A stretch of DNA of 5,007 nt, taken from Actinomycetes bacterium. GTDB taxonomy: Bacteria; Actinomycetota; Actinomycetes; Mycobacteriales; Mycobacteriaceae. Each line of letters starts with the position of its first letter. Within the stretch, counting starts at the first letter, position 1. A model generated the notes under the pieces. It was given only the letters and a program-made list of their open reading frames with translations, did not search any database and was not told the origin of the DNA. The DNA lies in assembly GCA_023415515.1 (NCBI GenBank), contig JAEZKH010000057.1, forward strand, positions 1 through 5,007, given 5' to 3'. Shown one piece after another: positions 1 to 5,007 of the stretch. The position numbers and the translations under genes are program-made.

Positions 1-83
1 CCGGCTGGCGTCGGGGGTAGTGACGATGCGGTCTTTAGCCCCAATACCGGTAACTTAGGGGCAAATCGGTCGTTGTACGTGGT
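1..83. other. Non-coding left flank, possible left end of an IS4 element
   Basis: No gene is supported here. The stretch precedes a truncated IS4-type transposase gene and should contain the left end of that element. The motif GGTAACTTAGGGG (49-61) is the best candidate for a terminal-repeat region, because actinobacterial IS4 elements often have ends with an AACTTA-like core; this is from memory. GCCCC (38-42) and GGGGC (58-62) also form a short inverted pair around it. The matching right end was lost with the 3' part of the transposase, so the boundary cannot be confirmed from this window. Confidence 0.25.
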
Positions 84-911
84 GTGCCGCGTGCGGGTCA
101 GGTGAGGTCGACCGAGCGTTTGTCGGATCGGGTTGCGATCGGTGTGTTGACGTCAACGTTCCCACCGTCGCTTGTGGACTCTGTGTTGTCGGCGACGGGG
201 CGGGTGGAGCAGCGAAGCCGGCTGCTTCCTGCTCGGTTGGTGGTGTACTTCGTTTTGGCGATGTGCCTGTTCTCCGGGCAGAGCTACGAGGAGGTCGCGC
301 GGCTTCTCACGGAAGGGCTGCGGGAGCGGCGCTGGCGGACGGGCTGGACGGTGCCGTCGACTGCGGCGATCTGGAAGGCCCGCTCCAGGCTGGGTGTGGA
401 GCCGGTCAAGCGACTGTTCTCGACGGTCTGCGCACCGGTGGCTGATCCCGGGACCCGTGGCGCGTTCTACCGCACGTGGCGGCTGGCGGCGATCGACGGG
501 ACCACGTTCGACCTGCCCGACACCACCGCCAACGTGGCGGCCTTCGGGCGGCCACCACGCTCTGGGCGTGGGGAGAAGGACGTGGGGTATCCCCAGATCC
601 GCATGGTCGGCCTGGTCGAATGCGGCACTCACGTCGTGTTCGACGCTGCACTCGGGCCGCTGCGCACGGGCGAACACGAGCTGGCCCGCAGGGTGTTCGG
701 CTCACTTCGGGCGGGCATGCTCGTGCTCGCCGACCGCGGGTTCTTCGGTGTGGACCTGTGGCGCAGCGCCGCCGCGACCGGCGCCGATCTGCTCTGGCGT
801 GTGCGTAAGGACATCGTCCTGCCTGTGATCGAGCAGTTGCCTGACGCCTCCTACATCAGCGAGATCTTCGGCCCCGGCAACATCCACCACACCCGCCCGG
901 GCACGCGGTGA
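84..911 (+). pseudogene. IS4-family transposase, 3'-truncated by an IS3 insertion
   Basis: This is the N-terminal and central part of an IS4-type DDE transposase. Residues about 12-105 match the IS4 transposase N-terminal domain (LSDRVAIGVLT, then FSGQSYEEVARLL). The catalytic domain begins near residue 130, with the first Asp at D138 in AIDGTTFDLPD and the second at D217 in LADRGFF. The third acidic residue, normally in a C-terminal Y-x-x-R-x-x-I-E-type motif, is missing because the frame stops at residue 275. Family members are usually about 400-450 residues. The TGA stop (909-911) is the terminal TGA of the inserted IS3 element, so the gene's own sequence ends at 908. GTG at 84 is the longest start; GTG at 102 is equally possible and neither has a clear ribosome binding site. 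The product should be inactive. The identification is firm at family level. Confidence 0.88.
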
Positions 912-931
912 GCTGCCCCCGCTTTCACGGA
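909..931 (+). repeat. IS3 left terminal inverted repeat (IRL)
   Basis: These 23 bases are the exact reverse complement of 2216-2238. The repeat starts TGAGCTGCCCCC and continues GCTTTCACGGA. Pairing fails immediately outside it (G at 908 against A at 2239), which fixes the element boundary. Its first three bases act as the stop codon of the interrupted IS4 transposase frame. Confidence 0.93.
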
Positions 932-960
932 GGCTCTTGATCATGGTCTGATGGCCATGG

Positions 961-965
961 GGAGG
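961..965 (+). promoter_or_regulatory. Ribosome binding site of IS3 orfA
   Basis: GGAGG lies 8 bases before the GTG at 974, an ideal Shine-Dalgarno position. This selects GTG 974 as the orfA start over the second GTG at 977, which would leave a spacing of 11. Confidence 0.7.
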
Positions 966-973
966 AGTCATTT

Positions 974-1285
974 GTGGTGGCACCGAAGAAGTACCCGGAC
1001 GAGCTGCGTGCCCGTGCGGTGCGGCTGTATCGGGAGTCGAATCCGAAGCCGGTGATCCGCAAGCTTGCTGAGCAGTTGGGCGTGCATCCCGAAGCGCTGC
1101 GTAACTGGGTCCGGCAGGATCAGGCCGACCGCGGCGAGCGCGATGACAGGCCGAGCACTGACATGGCCGAGGAGAACCGGCGGCTGCGTGAGGAGAACGC
1201 GGAGCTGCGCCGGGTCAACGAGATCCTCAAGGCGGCGAGCGCCTATTTCGCGGCGGAGCACGACCGGACCCGGCGGCGGTCATGA
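974..1285 (+). CDS. IS3-family transposase subunit OrfA
   Basis: This 103-residue protein is the DNA-binding half of the IS3 transposase. Residues about 5-50 form the Tnp_1-type helix-turn-helix (KKYPDELRARAVRLY, then IRKLAEQLGVHPEALRNWV), which recognises the terminal repeats. Residues about 66-90 (ENRRLREENAELRRVNEIL) have the heptad leucine pattern of the OrfA leucine zipper used for multimerisation. Length and layout are normal. Translation starts at GTG 974 behind a good GGAGG. The stop overlaps the orfB start as ATGA (1282-1285), with orfB in the -1 frame. In this family a -1 frameshift usually makes the active OrfAB fusion. I see no A-rich slippery heptamer near the overlap, so translational coupling through ATGA is clear but the frameshift site is not. 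Confidence 0.93.
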   Translation: MVAPKKYPDELRARAVRLYRESNPKPVIRKLAEQLGVHPEALRNWVRQDQADRGERDDRPSTDMAEENRRLREENAELRRVNEILKAASAYFAAEHDRTRRRS

Positions 1286-2208
1286 CGTTCATCAACGAAC
1301 ACAGGGACCAGTTCGCGGTCGCGCTCCTACTTCGGGTCCTGGGTATCGAGGAGTCCACCTACTACGGCTGGTGCAAGCAGGTCGAGCAGCCCTGCGACCG
1401 AGACATGTTCGACCGTGGTCTGTTGAGCAACATCCACGAGATCTGGGAGACCTCCGGGCGCACGTACGGGTCGGACCGGGTGTGGCGGCAGCTGCGCTGT
1501 GACGGCATCCAGGTCGGCCGCAAGCGGGTCGAGCGGTTGATGCGTGAGCAGGGCTGGCAGGGTGCGTTCGTGCGGCGGGGGTGGCGGCGCAGTTGCACCG
1601 TGTCCGACCCGGCCGCCACGCCGGCGCCGGACCGGGTGCAGCGCAACTTCACCGCCGAGGCACCGAACCGGCTGTGGGTCGCCGACGCGACCCGCATCCC
1701 GTGCGGCGAGGGCACGTTCTGGCTCGCCGCGGTGCGCGACGCCTACTCCAACCGGATCGTCGGCTGGCGGTGCTCGGACCGCTGCGACACCGACCTGATC
1801 CTCGGCCCCCTGGAGTATGCGATCTGGCCCCGGGACGTGCGGGCGGGCCAGCTCATCCACCACAGCGATAAGGGATCGAATTACACCTCTTTTCGGTTCG
1901 CGGCTCGGTTGGCGGACAACGGGATCCTCGCCTCGATGGGCTCGACCGGTGACTCGTACGACAACGCGCTCATGGAGAACTTCTGGTCAACCTTGAAGAT
2001 CGAGCTGGTCTACCGGAACTCGTGGCGCACCCGCGACGAGGCCGAGAACGCGCTCTTCGCCTACATCGACGGCTGGTACAACACCAGACGCATCCAAGCC
2101 CGCCTCGGCGACCGCAGCCCCGACCAGTACGAAGCCGCCTGGCACGCCGCTAACATCGAACAACCGGACCCGACCGGCACCACCCTGGAACCAACAGGAT
2201 CCAGGTAA
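1282..2208 (+). CDS. IS3-family transposase subunit OrfB (DDE integrase core)
   Basis: This 308-residue protein is the catalytic half of the IS3 transposase. An N-terminal helical HTH_21-like region (about 45-95, with the characteristic YGSDRVWRQL and RLMREQGW) precedes the rve integrase core (about 125-225 onward). The catalytic triad is complete: D135 in LWVADATRI, D196 in HHSDKGSNYTS and E232 in NALMENFWSTLK. The D196-E232 spacing of 35 residues is the family's DD(35)E signature. The C-terminal YNTRRIQARLGDRSPDQYE is the usual end motif. The ATG overlaps the orfA stop (ATGA), so the gene is expressed by coupling and/or as a -1 frameshift fusion with OrfA. No internal stop or frameshift is seen, so the protein is probably functional. 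Confidence 0.95.
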   Translation: MTFINEHRDQFAVALLLRVLGIEESTYYGWCKQVEQPCDRDMFDRGLLSNIHEIWETSGRTYGSDRVWRQLRCDGIQVGRKRVERLMREQGWQGAFVRRGWRRSCTVSDPAATPAPDRVQRNFTAEAPNRLWVADATRIPCGEGTFWLAAVRDAYSNRIVGWRCSDRCDTDLILGPLEYAIWPRDVRAGQLIHHSDKGSNYTSFRFAARLADNGILASMGSTGDSYDNALMENFWSTLKIELVYRNSWRTRDEAENALFAYIDGWYNTRRIQARLGDRSPDQYEAAWHAANIEQPDPTGTTLEPTGSR

Positions 2209-2215
2209 CGAGCAC

Positions 2216-2238
2216 TCCGTGAAAGCGGGGGCAGCTCA
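2216..2238 (-). repeat. IS3 right terminal inverted repeat (IRR)
   Basis: This is the exact 23-base inverted copy of 909-931, ending GGGGGCAGCTCA. It begins 8 bases after the orfB stop codon. The sequence just outside (ACCTGTTTGCC) belongs to a different gene from the left flank. Confidence 0.93.
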
Positions 2239-2423
2239 ACCTGTTTGCCGTCCTGTTCTTTGCCTTCTTTGCCTCGGAGCTTTACATCTGGACCCGCGTG
2301 CCGCCGCAGCACCCGGTCGTCCGGGGCCATTACGTCGTGGTGCGCGACGTCGATCCTGCAGCGGCCGAATCCTGGGCCGGCGCGAACCCCGCCGCCGACA
2401 TGGAGCTTGCCACCCGGCGCTGA
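2239..2423 (+). pseudogene. 3' remnant of an unidentified gene encoding a hydrophobic segment
   Basis: From the IS3 right end, one frame stays open and reads sensibly for 61 codons to TGA at 2421-2423. It starts with a strongly hydrophobic stretch (NLFAVLFFAFFASELYIW) that looks like a membrane span or signal-anchor core. This is followed by a soluble tail with TRVPPQHPVVRGHYVVVRD, an Asp/Ala/Glu-rich part, and ends in MELATRR. The frame has G/C-rich third positions, both Tyr codons are TAC, and the residue order is protein-like, unlike the competing frames. No start codon or ribosome binding site belongs to it: inside the IS repeat the frame is closed by TGA at 2220-2222. I therefore read it as the C-terminal end of a gene whose 5' part was removed at the IS junction. 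The family is not recognised. It is not the missing part of the IS4 transposase. Confidence 0.55.
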
Positions 2424-2443
2424 GACTCGCGGACATGCGACCG

Positions 2444-2965
2444 TCATCGTGCCATAGGACCATGCCCGCCAGGCCGCAGCGGGCCACTCGGCCGCCGCAC
2501 TCGCTCACCGAGCAGATGGCCGAGCAGCCCGCCGGCCGCGGCGGCGTCCCAGGCCAGGTATTCGTTCATGATCGAGTTACGGAACCCGGAACGCAGGATC
2601 CACTCCCGGACGTCCGCAAGGGACTGTCGGCGAGCCGCTCCAGAACGTGGGAGACGCCCCCAACCGTGCAACTGCCGGGCCAACTGCCACAGGTCGTCAT
2701 CGGCGTCCCGGCTGGACGCGAGCGCGACCGCCGCGTACAGCGTGAACTCGCTGTGCCGCCAGCGTCATCGACACATCTCGTTGGGAACCGTCGCCGAACC
2801 TGCCGAGCGGTGCGATGCCGAGCTTCACCGGTCCCGGCGCTTGTGCTGTTGTGACCAGGCGCAGCTCGAGACGCACGACTGCTGCGGGCTCCGGGTTGTA
2901 GTGGCGCGCGTCGTGGAGGACCGCGTGATCTGGCCGACGCTGTGACCGGCGGGCAGATCGACCAA
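2444..2965 (-). pseudogene. Frameshifted remnant of an uncharacterised gene, minus strand
   Basis: A continuous protein sense runs along the minus strand but switches frame four times. Segment a (to about 2921) reads VDLPAGHSVGQITR. Segment b (2921-2760) contains VLHDARHYNPEP, VVRLELRLVTT, VKLGIAPLGRFGDG and SMTL. Segment c (2758-2654) contains RHSEFTLYAAVALASS, DDDLWQLARQLHGWGR. Segment d (about 2649-2620) gives HVLERLADSP. Segment e (2614-2444) gives DVREWILRSGFRN, SIMNEYLAW and GLLGHLLGE before a TGA. Segments a, c and e share one frame; b and d are displaced from it. A TTG at 2965 with AAGGAG at 2976-2981 is a plausible original start, although frame a is open back to 3013. The shape suggests a helical protein of about 170 residues or more, C-terminally damaged. 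I do not recognise a function. It could be true decay, or sequencing indels in a real gene. Confidence 0.6.
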
Positions 2966-3012
2966 GGTCGCGTCACTCCTTAAGGTCACAACGCCGGTCC
3001 GACGGTTGCGCA

Positions 3013-3084
3013 AGGGCCCTCCCAGCCCACGGTGCTGGATCCCGTTGAGGATCCGAAGCCGCTCGGTAGGGCCGGGAGGGCCCT
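3013..3084 (-). terminator. Long GC-rich hairpin, likely terminator of the large minus-strand gene
   Basis: Two 16-base arms, 3013-3028 (AGGGCCCTCCCAGCCC) and 3069-3084 (GGGCCGGGAGGGCCCT), are inverted repeats with one mismatch. In a minus-strand transcript the odd pair becomes a G-U wobble, so all 16 positions pair; in a plus-strand transcript it is an A-C mismatch. This favours a role for the minus strand. The 40-base interior contains a second small stem, GGATCC (3037-3042) and GGATCC (3049-3054), around a 6-base loop. The hairpin starts 14 bases after the stop codon of the large gene, the position of an intrinsic terminator. No T-tract follows, which is common for terminators in high-GC actinomycetes. 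Confidence 0.7.
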
Positions 3085-3098
3085 CGACATCATCACCG

Positions 3099-5007
3099 TC
3101 AGTAGGGGATATCGAGGTCGATGCCGTCGCGGTGGCCCGTCACGAGCGCCGGGTCGTCATAGAACACCTCGCCCGTGTAGAGATCGGCGACGCGAATAGT
3201 GCCGGTAGCGCACTGGGGCACCCAGACCGTGCCGCCATAGTGCGTGCCGAAGCTGCCGATCCGGGTGGCCACGCCGTCGCGCACCAGGAACACCCCGACG
3301 GGGTTGTCGTGATCGTTGGAGTCGAGGCTGATTCTGCGCACCAGGATTCCCGGTGCCGGTGTCACGCTCAGGCTCACCTGGCCGGTCGCGGTCGCGCCGT
3401 TGGGTCCCCGCACGACCACCGTGTAGACATGGTCGGCGGCCACGTCGTGCGGGTAGATCGTGATCAGCGTAGTGATCTCCATCTGGTTCGAGAGCTGGAC
3501 GCTCGTCAGCAACTGGTCGCCCTCGAAGACCTCGATCGCGCTGCCGAAGGTGAGATGGACCGACAGACGCGGATAGCCAGGCTCACAGATCTGCTTGCTG
3601 GGCGGGTCGATGCTCAGCCCCAGAAGCTGCGTCATGAAGGTGCGTATGAAGGCGTTCGCCGGCCCCAGATCCAGCTCGTAGTCGGGATTGTGGGGCGTGA
3701 TCCGTGCCGCGTACGACGTTCCCTGCGCGAGTCCGGTGAACCGGAAGTGGTCGCCGTCGCCCGGGACCACCTCGCGCCGGATCGGCGTGTCGGTCACCTC
3801 GTCGCCCTCGAACAGGCCGACGATGTATTCGGTTGCTTGCGCCACTCTCGGCCACACCACCAGCGCCGTCATGTTCGTGACGTTATAGACCGAGGTCCGG
3901 CTCTTGTCGATGCGCGGCAACGGCGCCTGGAGCGACTGGCCGCAGACCGAGCGGATCGCCTCGGAGAAGTCGTTAAGGGCGATCACCTTCACACAGACGG
4001 CTTGGCGGGGCGTGAGCGCGGTCTCCTCATAGCTCCGCGCGTCGGCGGGCAGCGTGTCGACGACGCTCCAGGAGCCGTCATAGGTGCGCTCGATGCGGAA
4101 CCCGGTGGCGTTGGCGTCGGCCGGAACCCACTCCACCACGACGCGGCTGGAGCTCACCGCCCGAAGGGTGACCGTGGGCGCCGCGACGGGCTGCGGCACG
4201 GTGTAGCCGCCGCAGCCGAGCTCGGCCGGAGCGCCCTGCGCCCCGAGGTTGAGGGCGATGAGGCAGACGTTGTGCTCGCCGGGCTGCAGCGACGACAGAA
4301 TCCTCGTCTCGAACGTGGGTGTCGCGCCAGCATAGGCCACCACCGCTCCATCGACATAGATGCCCACCGGCACCTGGCCGGTCGGGTCGTCGGGGTCGGT
4401 GGCGGTGCCCGTCACGACCACCATGCGGCCGTCGCGCCTCACGTCGGTGAGCGAGCCATAGGGATCGTGGTTGACCACATAGGACTGACAGCCCAGCGAG
4501 ACCGGCGACTCAGGCCCGGAAGCGCCGTCAACCGGGTGGGCCACGGCACAGACCTCGTGGTCACCCACCGCCGACGCCTGCTCTATGACGGCGGTGAAGC
4601 CGTGCGACGCGCCATAGCCGGGGTGGTCGGTGGAGGCGGCGTCAGCGATGACCGTACGGACGTTTTGTCCATCGTGGACAATGTCGACCTGGATCGCGGC
4701 GGCGGAGTCGGGATCGATGGCCCACCCCGTCACGACGACCTGGGTTCCGCCGCGCTGCAACGGCGCGACCTCGCCATACGGGCTGACCAGGATGTCCTGG
4801 TCGACGCAGCCGATCGGCACGTTGTTGCCGGGGCCGACCGAGATCGCGGTGGCACAGATGTGACTGCCGCGCATGGCCGGGATCACACCGTCGAAGGTGG
4901 TCGTGCCGGCGGGCGCCCCGTCGATGGTGAACGCGATCTGCACCGGTGCGCCGTCGGGGGCGTCGGCGGCGCCGGTCACGTGCAGTCCTTCGGGAACACG
5001 CGTCACC
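3099..5007 (-). CDS. Large, probably extracellular multidomain protein with fn3/Ig-like repeats, 5'-partial
   Basis: The visible part is the C-terminal 635 residues of a protein that continues beyond the window. The first GTG (5004-5006) falls inside a repeat and is probably an internal Val. Residues 1-75 (partial), 76-177 and 182-269 are three related modules. The common plan is VVVTG-x-A-x-DPD, a VxIxxDG strand, H-x-[VI]-C, then a second Cys near a GC motif (C51/C67, C153/C173, C248/C265). Modules of this type, with GWAIDPD and PGYGASHGF motifs, are known in actinobacterial exported and cell-wall proteins (family recalled, not searched). Fibronectin type III-like domains follow at about 271-359 and 360-457, an Ig-like domain at about 463-549, and a beta-rich end at 552-635. 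Paired cysteines suggest folding outside the cytoplasm. No sortase motif, C-terminal membrane anchor or catalytic site is seen here. It may mediate adhesion or surface interaction, or be the binding part of an enzyme whose catalytic domain lies upstream; both are inference. A hairpin terminator follows the stop. Confidence 0.85.
   Translation of the reverse strand, partial: VTRVPEGLHVTGAADAPDGAPVQIAFTIDGAPAGTTTFDGVIPAMRGSHICATAISVGPGNNVPIGCVDQDILVSPYGEVAPLQRGGTQVVVTGWAIDPDSAAAIQVDIVHDGQNVRTVIADAASTDHPGYGASHGFTAVIEQASAVGDHEVCAVAHPVDGASGPESPVSLGCQSYVVNHDPYGSLTDVRRDGRMVVVTGTATDPDDPTGQVPVGIYVDGAVVAYAGATPTFETRILSSLQPGEHNVCLIALNLGAQGAPAELGCGGYTVPQPVAAPTVTLRAVSSSRVVVEWVPADANATGFRIERTYDGSWSVVDTLPADARSYEETALTPRQAVCVKVIALNDFSEAIRSVCGQSLQAPLPRIDKSRTSVYNVTNMTALVVWPRVAQATEYIVGLFEGDEVTDTPIRREVVPGDGDHFRFTGLAQGTSYAARITPHNPDYELDLGPANAFIRTFMTQLLGLSIDPPSKQICEPGYPRLSVHLTFGSAIEVFEGDQLLTSVQLSNQMEITTLITIYPHDVAADHVYTVVVRGPNGATATGQVSLSVTPAPGILVRRISLDSNDHDNPVGVFLVRDGVATRIGSFGTHYGGTVWVPQCATGTIRVADLYTGEVFYDDPALVTGHRDGIDLDIPY

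Larger units (their letters stand above)
909..2238 (+). mobile_element. Complete IS3-family insertion sequence, 1330 bp
   Basis: The element is bounded by perfect 23-bp terminal inverted repeats that begin TGAGCTGCCCCC and end GGGGGCAGCTCA, the usual 5'-TG...CA-3' form of IS3 elements. It encloses orfA and orfB in the standard overlapping order. The length fits the family (about 1.2-1.5 kb) and both genes look intact, so it may still be able to move. It sits inside an IS4 transposase gene on its left side. The flanking bases (906-908 CGG, 2239-2241 ACC) are not a direct repeat, whereas IS3 insertion normally leaves a 3-4 bp duplication. The right flank is also not the rest of the IS4 gene, so the surroundings were rearranged after insertion. 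Confidence 0.93.

Noticed and set aside
153..677. A 174-residue minus-strand open frame opposite the IS4 transposase
   Set aside because: It is antisense to a clearly recognised transposase. The Arg/Pro/His-rich sequence is typical of shadow frames in GC-rich DNA.
903..2245. Target-site duplication around the IS3 element
   Set aside because: Flanks of 3-5 bases on each side (ending CGG on the left, starting ACC on the right) do not match as a direct repeat.
2061..2447. A 128-residue minus-strand frame crossing the IS3 right end
   Set aside because: It spans the mobile-element boundary and is antisense to the end of orfB, so it cannot be an ancestral gene.
2219..2854. A 211-residue plus-strand reading frame beginning with GTG inside the IS3 right repeat
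   Set aside because: Its composition is Arg/Pro/Ala-rich without domain features. It overlaps the better plus-strand tail frame and runs antisense to the decayed minus-strand gene.
2444..2965. Programmed frameshifting as an explanation of the multi-frame gene
   Set aside because: Four switches in about 500 bases without slippery heptamers are far more easily explained by indels from decay or sequencing.
2566..2976. A 136-residue minus-strand open frame starting MTRPW
   Set aside because: Only its short VSHVLERLADSP stretch makes protein sense; the rest is the out-of-frame reading of the decayed gene, whose sense lies in the other two frames.
3013..3084. tRNA or small structured RNA gene in the hairpin region
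   Set aside because: There is no anticodon, T-loop or CCA context. The structure is a simple long stem with an inner stem, placed right after a stop codon, which fits a terminator.
1..5007. A defence, CRISPR or biosynthetic system
   Set aside because: There are no repeat-spacer arrays, nucleases, helicases, toxin-antitoxin pairs or biosynthetic enzymes. The recognised content is transposases, remnants and one beta-domain protein.

Overview
The window is high-GC DNA with strongly G/C-ending codons and GTG/TTG starts, which points to an actinomycete. I cannot name a genus. It reads as an accessory or rearranged stretch: a nested and broken mobile-element cluster on the left, a small gene graveyard in the middle, and the 3' part of one large extracellular-type gene on the right.

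Left (1-2238): the 5' two thirds of an IS4-family transposase gene (84-911, +) is cut by a complete IS3-family element (909-2238, 1330 bp). The IS3 element has perfect 23-bp terminal inverted repeats and two overlapping genes, orfA (974-1285) and orfB (1282-2208), and orfB keeps its full DDE triad. The IS3 terminal TGA supplies the stop codon of the truncated IS4 transposase. The rest of the IS4 gene is not on the other side and no target-site duplication is visible. The insertion was therefore probably followed by a deletion or recombination.

Middle (2239-3098): directly after the IS3 right end lies the last 61 codons of an unrelated gene (to 2423, +) with a hydrophobic segment. Converging on it from the other strand is a decayed gene (about 2965-2444, -). 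Its protein sense can be followed only by switching frame four times, so it is invisible to a simple ORF call. A long GC-rich hairpin (3013-3084) separates it from the next gene and is the likely terminator of that gene.

Right (3099-5007, -): the C-terminal 635 residues of a large, probably secreted multidomain protein that runs off the window edge. It contains three tandem beta-sandwich-like repeats with paired cysteines, two fibronectin type III-like domains, an Ig-like domain and a C-terminal beta-rich module. No catalytic domain is visible in this part.

I see no CRISPR array, RNA gene or convincing new multi-gene system. The points most worth following are the hidden pseudogene, the IS-associated rearrangement, and the repeat architecture and odd tyrosine codon use of the large protein.
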